From assembly GCF_050942425.1 (NCBI RefSeq), contig NZ_CP192063.1:3286001-3350000 (forward strand): a stretch of 64,000 bases of DNA. Reading direction: 5' to 3'. Positions 49,986-58,535 of the stretch are shown here, in pieces; within the stretch, counting starts at the first letter, position 1; every line of letters starts with the position of its first letter. The position numbers were made by a program, and so were the translations under genes. This DNA comes from Actinoallomurus sp050942425. GTDB lineage: Bacteria > Actinomycetota > Actinomycetes > Streptosporangiales > Streptosporangiaceae. The notes beneath the pieces were generated by a model that worked only from the letters and a program-made list of their open reading frames with translations, was not told where the DNA came from and did no database searches.

Positions 49986-50726
49986 TCAGGTGACCGTCAG
50001 CTCCCACAGGCCCTTGGCCAGCGTGGTGAGGCCGCCGGCCAGGGCGAGCAGCAGCACGATCCGCCGCGCACCGCGTTCCGGTATGTGATCCCCGAGCGCC
50101 CGCCCGGCGACGGCGCCGCCCGCGAGGGCGGCCGTGACCAGCAGCCAGGCGGGGCCGGTGAGCCGCGGCACGCCTTTGACCAGGAGGGACAGGGCGTTCA
50201 CGGCGACCCCGTAGAACTGCGCGTTCGGGACGAACTCCCGTACCGTCCAGTCGGCGTTCACCGCGTACAGCGATAGCGCCGGGCCGCCGACCCCGGCCGA
50301 GGAGTTCATGAAACCGCTCGCGGCGCCGGCGGCGACCGCACCTCCGGAGCCTCTCAGCGCGGGCACCCGCGTGCCCGCGATCACGAGCAGCACCGCCGCG
50401 GTCACCAGCGCGCCCATCCCGGCGAGCAGCACCTGCTGAGGCAGGCGAGCGGCGACCCAGGCCCCGGCCGGCACCGTGCAGGCGGCCGCGGCGACCAGCG
50501 GCACCATCGCGCCCAGCCGGACCCGCCGCCATCCGTCCACCAGCCCGATCACACTGATCACACCCGAGGCGGCGTTCGACAGCAGCACTCCCTGGGAGGG
50601 GCCGAGAAGCAGCACGAGCGCGGGCGCCGCGACCAGCGCGAATCCCATCCCGGCCAGCCGCTGGACGGACGCGCCCAGGAGGACGATGCCGCCCAGGAGC
50701 AGATCGGCGGTCCAGCCACCCGTCAC
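49986..50726 (-). CDS. TauE/SafE-family membrane transporter
   Basis: 246 residues from a GTG start, with about seven or eight membrane segments arranged as two repeats. The family's GVGGPALSLYAV motif lies in the middle (ASGFMNSSAGVGGPALSLYA). Members export sulfite or organosulfonates or transport small anions; the substrate cannot be inferred. Confidence 0.85.
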   Translation of the reverse strand: MTGGWTADLLLGGIVLLGASVQRLAGMGFALVAAPALVLLLGPSQGVLLSNAASGVISVIGLVDGWRRVRLGAMVPLVAAAACTVPAGAWVAARLPQQVLLAGMGALVTAAVLLVIAGTRVPALRGSGGAVAAGAASGFMNSSAGVGGPALSLYAVNADWTVREFVPNAQFYGVAVNALSLLVKGVPRLTGPAWLLVTAALAGGAVAGRALGDHIPERGARRIVLLLALAGGLTTLAKGLWELTVT

Positions 50727-50841
50727 GACGGATCCTCATCACGAAGCACGGTCGAGAGCCTCCACCAGCGGTACGCCCTGGTTCAACGCGTTTTCGAGGC
50801 ATGGGCGCATCGTGATCACGAGGAAGCCCAGGGCCTGTACC

Positions 50842-50878
50842 GAGTCGGGCGCCGGTGGAGTTCACCGGCGCCCGACTC
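50842..50878 (-). terminator. Perfect 16-bp hairpin terminator
   Basis: GAGTCGGGCGCCGGTG (50842-50857) pairs exactly with CACCGGCGCCCGACTC (50863-50878) around a 5-base loop, 11 bases past the stop of the minus-strand secreted-protein gene. Confidence 0.85.
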
Positions 50879-50888
50879 TCGCCTGGTA

Positions 50889-51191
50889 TCAGTCGTCCCA
50901 GCCGTCGCTCCAGCCGTCATCCCAGCCGCCGCCGCCCCAGCCGCAACCACGACCGCCCCCGCACCCGCGGCGGAAGCCACCGTCCGCGATCGCGACATTG
51001 TCATTCCTGTTGTCGGCGTGGACTCGCACGGTGACCCGGTTGATATTCCGGTTCACGTTGACGTTGCCGCTGCGGGCGTGATGCCGGTGTTTCCAGGTTG
51101 GGACCTGCGCCGATGCGGGTGAACTCGTGAGCATCAGGCTTGTGGCGGCTGCGAGCGCCAGCCCGCCGACAGCGCTAATCTCCTTGAGCAT
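50889..51191 (-). CDS. Secreted Gly/Trp/Asp-rich small protein
   Basis: 100 residues. An N-terminal signal peptide (MLKEISAVGGLALAAATSLM through SSPASA) is cleaved before about residue 28. Next come an Asn/Arg-rich stretch with repeating NVNVNRNINR and a C-terminal region rich in Gly, Trp and Asp (CGGGRGCGWGGGGWDDGWSD) holding two Cys. ATG 51191 has AAGGAG 5 bases upstream, a very strong site. I do not recognise a family. The repeated WDDGWSDGWDD-like end looks like a surface or wall-associated tail. The terminator after it is strong, suggesting high expression. Confidence 0.7.
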   Translation of the reverse strand: MLKEISAVGGLALAAATSLMLTSSPASAQVPTWKHRHHARSGNVNVNRNINRVTVRVHADNRNDNVAIADGGFRRGCGGGRGCGWGGGGWDDGWSDGWDD

Positions 51192-51598
51192 GTTATCTCC
51201 TTGATGCCGGAAGTAGCCCTTAAGGCCCTGTGCGCCCCTTTTGGGCGCTATAGCTTTGATTTCCGGCCTGCGATCCAGGTAGAGCAATTTCTAATTAAGT
51301 TCGGAATAAAATGGATAAGAGTGGTGAAGTGCAGAGTCGGGCGTAAACTCTGGAATTTGGCATCTGTCCGTAAGTGGGTGCGCGCGAGGGCGGCCAGGGC
51401 GACATCGCCCCGGCGGGCTCGCGGAGACCTCGCTCGCCCGCCGCGTCGTCCGCCGGCTTGCGCAGATCGTGGTCGACTGTTAGAAGTCAGAGTCTTGGGT
51501 CGTGACTGGCGCTGAGGTGGAGCACCACCGGGGAGCGGCCCGGAAAACGTCGTGCCGTGCGCCTGGGCCGAGTCGTGACGACCGTTCAGGAGCAGCCG
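51192..51598. promoter_or_regulatory. AT-rich promoter region upstream of the secreted protein
   Basis: No gene seen. About 51230-51370 is distinctly AT-richer than the surroundings. GCGCCC-CTTTT-GGGCGC (51232-51248) would form a hairpin in the leader of the minus-strand gene, and the rest likely holds its promoter and that of folD. Confidence 0.5.
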
Positions 51599-52471
51599 AT
51601 GTCCCAGACGCAGACCGCCCGTCTCATGGATGGCGCGGGCCTCGCCCGCCGCATCGTCGAGCACAGCACCGCCAGAGCCGCACAGATCACCCGGGAGAGC
51701 GGCACGACGCCGTGCCTGGCGACCGTCCTGGTCGGCGACGACCCCGCGTCGGTGACCTACGTCCGCATGAAGCGCAGCCGGTCCGAGAAGGCCGGCATCG
51801 TCTCGCGGCACGTGGCCCTGCCCGCCACCACGACGACGGCGGAACTCGTGGCCGCCATCACCGCCCTGTCGCAGGACCCGGAGGTGCACGGCATCCTGCT
51901 CCAGCACCCCGTCCCGTCGCACATCGACGAGCGAGCCGCGTTCGAGGCCATCGCCCCGGAGAAGGACGTCGACGGGCTCACGCTGAGTTCGTTCGCCGCG
52001 CTGAGCTTCGGGCTGCCGGGCTTCGTGCCCTGCACTCCCGGCGGCATCATGCGGCTGCTGGAGGAGTACGACGTCGACCCGGCGGGCCGGCACGCCGTCG
52101 TGGTCGGCCGCAGCGCCATCCTCGGCAAGCCGGTCGGCATGCTGCTGCTCGCCGCGAACGCCACGGTCACGTACTGCCACTCGCGCACGACCGACCTCCC
52201 GTCGATGGTGCGGCAGGCCGACATCCTGGTCGCCGCCGTCGGCCGGCCGCGTTTCATCCGTGGTGAGGACATCAAACCCGGAGCCGTCGTGATCGACGCC
52301 GGGTACAACCCCGGCAACGTCGGCGACGTGGACTTCGAGTCCGCCGCGACCCGCGCCGGCCTCATCACCCCGGTCCCCGGCGGCGTCGGCCCCATGACGA
52401 TCGCCGTCCTGCTCGCCCAGACCGTCGACGCGGCGGCCCGGCAACTGGGCGACCTGAGATCCGATCGCTGA
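51599..52471 (+). CDS. folD: Methylenetetrahydrofolate dehydrogenase/cyclohydrolase (FolD)
   Basis: 290 residues converting methylene-THF to formyl-THF. Catalytic Y54 and K58 (YVRMK), the EKDVDGLT segment, NADP-binding GRSAILGKP and TPVPGGVGPMTIAVLL are present. The usual VQLPLP stretch reads LQHPVP here, so this may be the diverged second FolD known in actinomycetes rather than the housekeeping copy. ATG 51599 has AGGAG 6 bases upstream. Confidence 0.9.
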   Translation: MSQTQTARLMDGAGLARRIVEHSTARAAQITRESGTTPCLATVLVGDDPASVTYVRMKRSRSEKAGIVSRHVALPATTTTAELVAAITALSQDPEVHGILLQHPVPSHIDERAAFEAIAPEKDVDGLTLSSFAALSFGLPGFVPCTPGGIMRLLEEYDVDPAGRHAVVVGRSAILGKPVGMLLLAANATVTYCHSRTTDLPSMVRQADILVAAVGRPRFIRGEDIKPGAVVIDAGYNPGNVGDVDFESAATRAGLITPVPGGVGPMTIAVLLAQTVDAAARQLGDLRSDR

Positions 52472-52629
52472 GTCCTCTCACCTCGTCGGTGTTCGCGGGG
52501 TCGGCGACTTGTCGTTGCCGTCCGTTCCGGCGAAGCTGTTCAATCTGGGGGATTCGCGCACCTCCCGGGTGGTCATGTTCCGCACGGTGGCGCTTATCCT
52601 CGACCGGATACTCGAACACAGGGGGAGAC

Positions 52630-53574
52630 GTGCCTGACCTGTCGACCTTCGCGGAGGCGGCCGTGTCGCCGGCCGAGCTCCGCGGCTTCCTGCGCGGGCT
52701 GCCGCCGGTGGACCAGGTGGGGGCGGAGGAGCGGGCCGCGCGGCTGGCGACCCGTTCGATCAAGACGTCGGCGAAGGCGTACGCGATCGACCTGGCGATC
52801 TCGATGGTGGACCTGACGACGCTCGAGGGTGCGGACACGCCCGGCAAGGTGCGGGCGCTGTGCGCGAAGGCGGCCCATCCGGACCCGGCCGACACGAGCG
52901 CGCCGAAGGTCGCGGCGGTCTGTGTCTACTCCGACCTCGTGGGTGAGGCGGTCCGGGCACTGGACGGCACGGGGATCGGCGTCGCGAGCGTCGCGACGGC
53001 GTTCCCGTCGGGGCGGGCGCCGCTCGACGCCAAGCTCGCCGACACCCGCCGGGCGATCGACGACGGCGCGTCCGAGATCGACATGGTGATCGACCGGGGC
53101 GCGTTCCTGGCGGGCGGCCACCAGAAGGTGTTCGACGAGATCGTCGCGGTCAAGGCCGAGTGCGGCGACGTGCACCTGAAGGTGATCCTCGAGACCGGTG
53201 AGCTGGTCACGTACGACAACGTGCGCCGCGCGTCCTGGCTGGCGATGCTCGCCGGGGCCGACTTCATCAAGACGAGCACGGGCAAGGTCAGCCCGGCCGC
53301 GACCCTGCCGGTGACGCTGGTCATGCTCGAGGCCGTGCGCGACTTCCGGGCGCGGACCGGCCGCCAGGTCGGCGTCAAGCCGGCGGGCGGGATCCGGACG
53401 ACCAAGGACGCGATCAAGTACCTCGTGCTCGTGAACGAGACGGCGGGGCCGGACTGGCTGACCCCGGAGTGGTTCCGGCTCGGGGCGTCCAGCCTGCTCA
53501 ACGACCTGCTGATGCAGCGCCGCAAGCTGACGACCGGCGTGTACGGCGGTCCTGACTACTTCACCCTGGACTGA
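52630..53574 (+). CDS. deoC: Deoxyribose-phosphate aldolase
   Basis: 314 residues, a TIM barrel that cleaves deoxyribose-5-phosphate to glyceraldehyde-3-phosphate and acetaldehyde. The Schiff-base lysine is K214 in FIKTSTGK, and the proton-relay lysine lies in VGVKPAGGIRT. GTG 52630 follows GGGGGAG. Five bases separate it from an aldehyde dehydrogenase, which would oxidise the acetaldehyde or a related aldehyde; a second ALDH-like gene overlaps that. Confidence 0.93.
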   Translation: MPDLSTFAEAAVSPAELRGFLRGLPPVDQVGAEERAARLATRSIKTSAKAYAIDLAISMVDLTTLEGADTPGKVRALCAKAAHPDPADTSAPKVAAVCVYSDLVGEAVRALDGTGIGVASVATAFPSGRAPLDAKLADTRRAIDDGASEIDMVIDRGAFLAGGHQKVFDEIVAVKAECGDVHLKVILETGELVTYDNVRRASWLAMLAGADFIKTSTGKVSPAATLPVTLVMLEAVRDFRARTGRQVGVKPAGGIRTTKDAIKYLVLVNETAGPDWLTPEWFRLGASSLLNDLLMQRRKLTTGVYGGPDYFTLD

Positions 53575-53579
53575 GGCAG

Positions 53580-55004
53580 ATGACTTTCGAGTACGCCCCC
53601 GCGCCGGAGTCACGGGGCATCGTCGACATCAAGGCGTCGTACGGCCTGTTCGTCGATGGGGAGTTCGTCGAGGCGAAGAGCTCCTTCAAGACGATCAACC
53701 CGGCCACCGAGGAGACCCTCGCCGAGGTGGCCGACGCGAGCGCCGACGACGTGGACCGCGCGGTCGCGGCCGCCCGCCGCGCGTACGACACGGTGTGGGG
53801 TCCGATGCCGGGCGCGGAACGGGCGAAGTACCTGTTCCGGATCGCGCGGCTGATCCAGGAGCGGTCGCGGGAGCTGGCGGTCCTGGAGTCGATCGACAAC
53901 GGCAAGCCGATCCGCGAGTCGCGGGACGTGGACCTGCCGCTGGTCGCGGCGCACTTCTTCTACTACGCGGGATGGGCGGACAAGCTCGGCCACGCCGGGT
54001 TCGGCCCGGACCCGCGGCCGCTGGGCGTCGCGGGGCAGGTCATCCCGTGGAACTTCCCGCTGCTGATGCTCGCGTGGAAGATCGCACCGGCGCTGGCCTG
54101 CGGCAACACCGTCGTGCTGAAGCCGGCGGAGACGACGCCGCTGACCGCGCTGGCGTTCGCCGAGATCTGCGTCCAGGCGGAGCTGCCGCCCGGTGTGGTG
54201 AACATCGTGACCGGGGCGGGGGAGACGGGCCGCGCGCTGGTCGAGCACCCCGGCATCGACAAGGTCGCCTTCACCGGCTCGACCGAGGTCGGCCGGCAGA
54301 TCGCCCGGTCGGTGGCGGGCACGGCGAAGAAGCTGACCCTGGAGCTGGGCGGCAAGGCCGCCAACATCGTCTTCGACGACGCGCCCCTCGACCAGGCCGT
54401 GGAGGGGATCGTCAACGGGATCTTCTTCAACCAGGGGCACGTGTGCTGCGCGGGTTCGCGGCTCCTTGTCCAGGAGTCGGTCGCCGAGGAGCTGCTCGAC
54501 CGGCTGAAGGCGCGGATGACGACGCTGCGGGTCGGCGACCCCCTGGACAAGAACACCGACGTCGGCGCGATCAACTCCGCCGCGCAGCTCGCGAAGATCC
54601 GCGAGCTGTCCGACGCCGGCGAGGCCGAAGGCGCGACCCGCTGGTCGCCGGCGTGTGAGCTGCCCGAGCGCGGCTTCTGGTTCACCCCGACCGTGTTCAC
54701 CGGTGTGGCCGCCTCGCACCGGATCGCCCGCGAGGAGATCTTCGGTCCCGTCCTGTCGGTGCTGACGTTCCGTACGCCGGCCGAGGCGCTGGAGAAGGCC
54801 AACAACACGCCGTACGGCCTGTCGGCGGGGATCTGGACCGACAAGGGCTCGCGGATCCTGTGGATGGCCGAGCGCCTGCGGGCCGGGGTGGTCTGGGCGA
54901 ACACCTTCAACAAGTTCGACCCCGCCTCCCCGTTCGGCGGGTACAAGGAGTCCGGTTTCGGGCGCGAGGGCGGACGGCACGGGCTGGAGGCCTACGTTCG
55001 ATGA
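53580..55004 (+). CDS. Aldehyde dehydrogenase (catalytic half of a split ALDH16-like enzyme)
   Basis: 474 residues, full ALDH fold: PWNFPLLMLAWKIAPALACG, FTGSTEVG, the catalytic Glu in LELGGKAANIV and the catalytic Cys289 in FFNQGHVCCAGSR. It ends in SGFGREGGRHGLEAYVR. Its TGA overlaps the next gene's ATG (ATGA), so the two are made together. Bacterial and animal ALDH16 join such a catalytic half to a second non-catalytic ALDH domain in one chain; here they are separate. The deoC partner suggests an aldehyde from deoxyribose breakdown. Confidence 0.92.
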   Translation: MTFEYAPAPESRGIVDIKASYGLFVDGEFVEAKSSFKTINPATEETLAEVADASADDVDRAVAAARRAYDTVWGPMPGAERAKYLFRIARLIQERSRELAVLESIDNGKPIRESRDVDLPLVAAHFFYYAGWADKLGHAGFGPDPRPLGVAGQVIPWNFPLLMLAWKIAPALACGNTVVLKPAETTPLTALAFAEICVQAELPPGVVNIVTGAGETGRALVEHPGIDKVAFTGSTEVGRQIARSVAGTAKKLTLELGGKAANIVFDDAPLDQAVEGIVNGIFFNQGHVCCAGSRLLVQESVAEELLDRLKARMTTLRVGDPLDKNTDVGAINSAAQLAKIRELSDAGEAEGATRWSPACELPERGFWFTPTVFTGVAASHRIAREEIFGPVLSVLTFRTPAEALEKANNTPYGLSAGIWTDKGSRILWMAERLRAGVVWANTFNKFDPASPFGGYKESGFGREGGRHGLEAYVR

Positions 55005-55855
55005 GCGAGCGGTTGAGTGTTCGCAAGACCTACAAGCTGTTCATCGGGGGCGCGTTCCCCCGGTCGGAGTCCGGCAGGACCGTCATCGTGAACGATGCCA
55101 AGGGAAGGTTCCTGGCCCACGCCGCGCGCGCCTCTCGCAAGGACGTCCGGGACGCGGTGGTGGCCGCCCGCAAGGCCCAGTCCGGCTGGGCGGGGCGGAC
55201 CGGCTACAACCGAGGGCAGATCCTCTACCGCGTCGCGGAGATGCTGGAAGGGCGCCGCGGCCAGTTCCTCGAGGAGGTCCGCGCGGCCGGTCTCGGCAAG
55301 GCGGCGGCCACCGCCGAGGTGGACGCCGCGATCGACCGGTGGGTCTGGTACGCCGGGTGGGCCGACAAGTTCGCGCAGGTGACGGGGTCGGCGAACCCGG
55401 TCTCCGGGCCGTTCTTCAACTTCTCCACGCCCGAGCCCACCGGCGTCGTCGGCGTGATCGCGCCCGACTCGCCGCTGCTCGGGCTGGTCTCGGTCATCGC
55501 CCCGGCGATCGTGACGGGCAACACGGCGGTCGTCGTGGCCTCCGAGCCCGCACCCCTTCCGGCGATCACCCTGGCCGAGGTCCTCGCCACCTCGGACCTG
55601 CCGGGCGGCGTCGTCAACCTCCTCACCGGGCACCGCGCCGAACTGGCCCCCTGGCTGGCCTCCCACCAGGACGTCAACGCTCTCGACCTGACCGGCGCTC
55701 CGGAGGACCTGGCCGCCGACTGCGAGCGGGCGGCGGCGGACACCCTCAAGCGGGTGCACCGCCCGGCCGCCGACGACTGGAACGCCGACCCGGGCACCGG
55801 CCGGATGACCGCGTTCCTGGAGACCAAGACCGTCTGGCACCCGGTCGGCATCTGA
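55001..55855 (+). CDS. Non-catalytic aldehyde dehydrogenase-like protein (ALDH16 C-terminal-domain-like)
   Basis: 284 residues. It matches the N-terminal, coenzyme-binding part of an ALDH (VRKTYKLFIGGAFPRSESGR; PTGVVGVIAPDSPLLGLVSV; APAIVTGNTAVVVASEPAPL) but stops before the catalytic cysteine and has no LELGG glutamate. It probably binds the catalytic ALDH as a structural partner, as the pseudo-domain of ALDH16 does. It is coupled to that gene by ATGA. It is not a remnant of a frameshift, because the frame is clean from start to stop. Confidence 0.82.
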   Translation: MSERLSVRKTYKLFIGGAFPRSESGRTVIVNDAKGRFLAHAARASRKDVRDAVVAARKAQSGWAGRTGYNRGQILYRVAEMLEGRRGQFLEEVRAAGLGKAAATAEVDAAIDRWVWYAGWADKFAQVTGSANPVSGPFFNFSTPEPTGVVGVIAPDSPLLGLVSVIAPAIVTGNTAVVVASEPAPLPAITLAEVLATSDLPGGVVNLLTGHRAELAPWLASHQDVNALDLTGAPEDLAADCERAAADTLKRVHRPAADDWNADPGTGRMTAFLETKTVWHPVGI

Positions 55856-55878
55856 TCCGCTTCGGGCCGGCCGGGCCC

Positions 55879-55906
55879 ACTCCGCGCCGCGGGAGCGGCG
55901 CGGAGT
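55879..55906. terminator. Hairpin between the ALDH operon and the PadR gene
   Basis: ACTCCGCGCC pairs with GGCGCGGAGT around an 8-base loop, between convergent genes. Confidence 0.65.
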
Positions 55907-55974
55907 CGGCCTCAGCCCGCAGCGGCAGCGCACGCTGCTCGAGCAGGCCATCGCCCGCTCCTGACCCCCGGCCC

Positions 55975-56553
55975 CTAGTTGTCCTGCCAGTGGTCCTTCG
56001 GGGTCGGTTCGGAGGGCTCGTCCGGGTCCTCGTCCGCCGAGGCGATCGTCTCCCAGAAGGCGGCGTGCGCCTGCTCGTGGAGGATCCCCAAGGACAGCAT
56101 GCGCTCGCGGGAGACGGTGCCGGTGTCATCCGGTTCGAGCGCGGCGCGCCGCCGTTCGTACGCCCTCATCAGCTCACGATGCTGCCGCGCCTGGGTCCGT
56201 GCGAGACGCACCAGGTCGCCGGGGTCGCCGAGGTCGGCGAAGGCCAGCCTGAGCTGCGCCGGGTCGCGGAACTCGGCCTGGGGCACCTCGGGGGCCGACA
56301 GCCAGTCCTGTAGCGCCCGCTCGCCCGCGGGGGTGAGGTGGAAGAAGCGGCGGCGTCTGCCGCCCTCCTCGGTCTCCTCGGTCAGCAGGCCAAGCTCCGC
56401 CAGCCGGGGCGGATCGCGGTAGAGCTGCGCGTGGGGGATGGGCCAGAAGGGGACGATGGTCTCCTCGACGCGCGCCTTCAGCTCGTACGGGGTCATCGGG
56501 CCGTGGCGGGCGATCAGGCCGAGCACGACGTACGCCGACATGCTCAACTCCAC
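55975..56553 (-). CDS. PadR-family transcriptional regulator
   Basis: 192 residues from GTG 56553, which has GGGAGG 5 bases upstream. The N-terminal winged helix reads YVVLGLIARHGPMTPYELKA through LYRDPPRLAELGLLTEETEE, and the longer C-terminal Vir_act_alpha_C helical domain gives a two-domain PadR. It is divergent from an alpha/beta hydrolase; two GTMTC-like inverted repeats lie between them. Confidence 0.88.
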   Translation of the reverse strand: MELSMSAYVVLGLIARHGPMTPYELKARVEETIVPFWPIPHAQLYRDPPRLAELGLLTEETEEGGRRRRFFHLTPAGERALQDWLSAPEVPQAEFRDPAQLRLAFADLGDPGDLVRLARTQARQHRELMRAYERRRAALEPDDTGTVSRERMLSLGILHEQAHAAFWETIASADEDPDEPSEPTPKDHWQDN

Positions 56554-56573
56554 ACGAACCTCCCGTTGACACC

Positions 56574-56622
56574 GTCTCACTGAGACCATACTTTCATCTC
56601 GCCGATACCGTATCAATGAGAC
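56574..56622. promoter_or_regulatory. Two PadR-operator-like inverted repeats
   Basis: GTCTCACTGAGAC (56574-56586) and GTATCAATGAGAC (56610-56622) are spaced 36 bp apart. The first is a perfect 5+3+5 repeat, the second has one mismatched pair. They lie between the PadR gene and the esterase, close to both starts. Confidence 0.6.
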
Positions 56623-56629
56623 TATCGAG

Positions 56630-57574
56630 GTGCTCGTGTACGTCCATCCCGAACTGGCCGACGTCTTCGCCGCCCTCCCGGAGCGGCCGGCCGACCCCTA
56701 CGCCGACGTCGAGGCGCTCCGCGCCGGCTTCCGCGCGCTGATGGCCCCGCAGATGGGCCCGGATCCCCGCGTCATCGTGGAAGGCGCGGTCATCCCGGGG
56801 CCGGACGGCAACACGATCGACCTGCAGGTCATCCGGCCGGCCGACGCCGCCGAGGGCGAGGTGCTGCCCGGGATCCTCTACATCCACGGCGGCGGCTTCG
56901 CGTACGGCGAGCTGGACGGCCCGAGCCCGATGGCGCGCGACGCCTGCGCCGAGGCCCGCGCCGTCGTCGTCAACGTGCACTACCGGCTCGCGCCGGAGCA
57001 CCGCTTCCCCGCCGGCGTCGAGGACTGCTACGCGGCGCTGCGGTGGATGGCGGACGGCGCCGCCGGGCTCGGCGTCGACCCCGACCGGATCGGCGTCGCG
57101 GGCGCGTCGGCGGGCGGCTGCCTGAGCGCCGCCATGGCGCTCATGGCGCGGGACCGGCAGGGGCCCTCCGTCGCCTACCAGTGCCTGCTCATCCCGTGCC
57201 TCGACGACCGGGAGACCACCGCCTCACGCCGCAAGGTCACCGACCGGAGGATCATCAACGGTCCGAGCCTCCGCCGCACCTGGGACAACTACCTCGGCCC
57301 GGACCGCGGGGAGGCCTCACCGTACGCCGCGCCGGCCCGGGCGGAGGGCCTGCGCGGCCTGCCGCCGGCGTACGTCCTCACCTGCGGGATGGACCCCCTC
57401 CGCGACGAGGGCGTGGACTACGCCCGGCGGCTGATCGAGGCGGACGTGCCCGTCGAGCTGCACCACGTGCCCGGTGCCTGGCACTTCTTCGAGGGGTTCG
57501 CGCCGGAGAGCGCGATCGCCAAGGCGACGACCGCGCACTGGCTCCGGGCGCTGCGCACCGCCCTGCACCCCTGA
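56630..57574 (+). CDS. Alpha/beta hydrolase, hormone-sensitive-lipase-type esterase
   Basis: 314 residues. HGGGFAYGE is the oxyanion motif of the HSL family, the nucleophile serine is in GASAGG (in GVAGASAGGCLSAAMALM), the acid lies in DPLRDEG and the histidine in HVPGAWHFFEGF. It hydrolyses short-chain esters; the natural substrate is unknown. GTG 56630 or GTG 56636 could be the start. Divergent from the PadR gene. Confidence 0.88.
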   Translation: MLVYVHPELADVFAALPERPADPYADVEALRAGFRALMAPQMGPDPRVIVEGAVIPGPDGNTIDLQVIRPADAAEGEVLPGILYIHGGGFAYGELDGPSPMARDACAEARAVVVNVHYRLAPEHRFPAGVEDCYAALRWMADGAAGLGVDPDRIGVAGASAGGCLSAAMALMARDRQGPSVAYQCLLIPCLDDRETTASRRKVTDRRIINGPSLRRTWDNYLGPDRGEASPYAAPARAEGLRGLPPAYVLTCGMDPLRDEGVDYARRLIEADVPVELHHVPGAWHFFEGFAPESAIAKATTAHWLRALRTALHP

Positions 57575-57582
57575 CCGGAGGC

Positions 57583-58440
57583 CTACTGGAAGAACTCGGC
57601 CGGCAGGTGATCCCGCATCGGGGCGGGCTGGAAACCCTGCTTCTGGATGGTGCGGAGCATCTTCTTGAAGTCGGCGGTCATGTTCGGGTTGAAGTGCACC
57701 AGCAGGATGTCGCCAGGGTGCAGGCGACCGGCCCGCTGGTAGGCGATCTGGCCGTTGCTGACGACCTCCCGCCAGAAGAAGATCGCCTTCATCCCGCAGT
57801 CCCGCGCGGCGCGCAGCGTGTCGTTGTCGGTCGCCCCGTACGGCGCGCGGAACAGCGTCGGGCGCGCGCCGTACTGCGTGGTGTAGATCGCGGCAGAGTC
57901 GCAGATCTCCTGCTTCTGCCGCGCGTAGGACAGCCGCGGCATGTACGGGTGCGTCATCGTGTGATCCCCGATGAGCGCGCCCGCCTGCTGCAGTTCGCGG
58001 AAGTAGCCGTAGTTCTTCTTGACGGCCATGTTCGCGAGGAAGAGCGTCACCGGGATCTGCCGGTCCCGGATCAGCTGGACGAAGTCGGCGTCCTTCTCCC
58101 AGCCGTCGTCGATGGTGATGAAGACGATCTTGCCCTGGACCGGGATGTTGCTGATCACCGGAGGCAGGCCGTGGCGCGACCGGGGGAGCCCCGAGGGCGT
58201 GCCGGACGGGGCCGAGCCGCTCGGCGTGGGCGAAGGGGAGGCGGACGGCGACCCCGAGGCCGACGCGGGCGGGCCGGTGGTCGGCGTCCCGCTCGGAGCG
58301 CCGCCTCCGGGGCCGTGCGACGCCATCGGTGCTGCGGTCCGCTCGTGCGGATTGCCCGGGTGGCAGGCCGCCACGCCACCCGCGGTGAGCACCGCGAGGG
58401 CGGCCGCGGCGAGGGTGCGGAGCTGTGGGCGAAGGACCAT
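57583..58440 (-). CDS. Polysaccharide deacetylase (NodB-like) lipoprotein
   Basis: 285 residues. The signal peptide ends in a VAAC lipobox (AGGVAACHPG). A long Ser/Pro/Gly/Thr-rich linker (about 35-90) precedes the NodB domain, with metal and catalytic aspartates in FITIDDGWEKD, the H-x3-H pair in GDHTMTHPYM and RAPYG. It likely removes acetyl groups from a wall or capsule polymer outside the cell. ATG 58440 follows GGGGGAT. A second deacetylase gene lies directly upstream on the same strand. Confidence 0.88.
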   Translation of the reverse strand: MVLRPQLRTLAAAALAVLTAGGVAACHPGNPHERTAAPMASHGPGGGAPSGTPTTGPPASASGSPSASPSPTPSGSAPSGTPSGLPRSRHGLPPVISNIPVQGKIVFITIDDGWEKDADFVQLIRDRQIPVTLFLANMAVKKNYGYFRELQQAGALIGDHTMTHPYMPRLSYARQKQEICDSAAIYTTQYGARPTLFRAPYGATDNDTLRAARDCGMKAIFFWREVVSNGQIAYQRAGRLHPGDILLVHFNPNMTADFKKMLRTIQKQGFQPAPMRDHLPAEFFQ

Positions 58441-58535
58441 CGGATATCCCCCAGGAGCGATGGTGGACATTAATCAAGCTGTCCGGATTCGGCGGTCGAT
58501 CAACCTGATTTAACGAAACGCGAACGTGGGATGGA

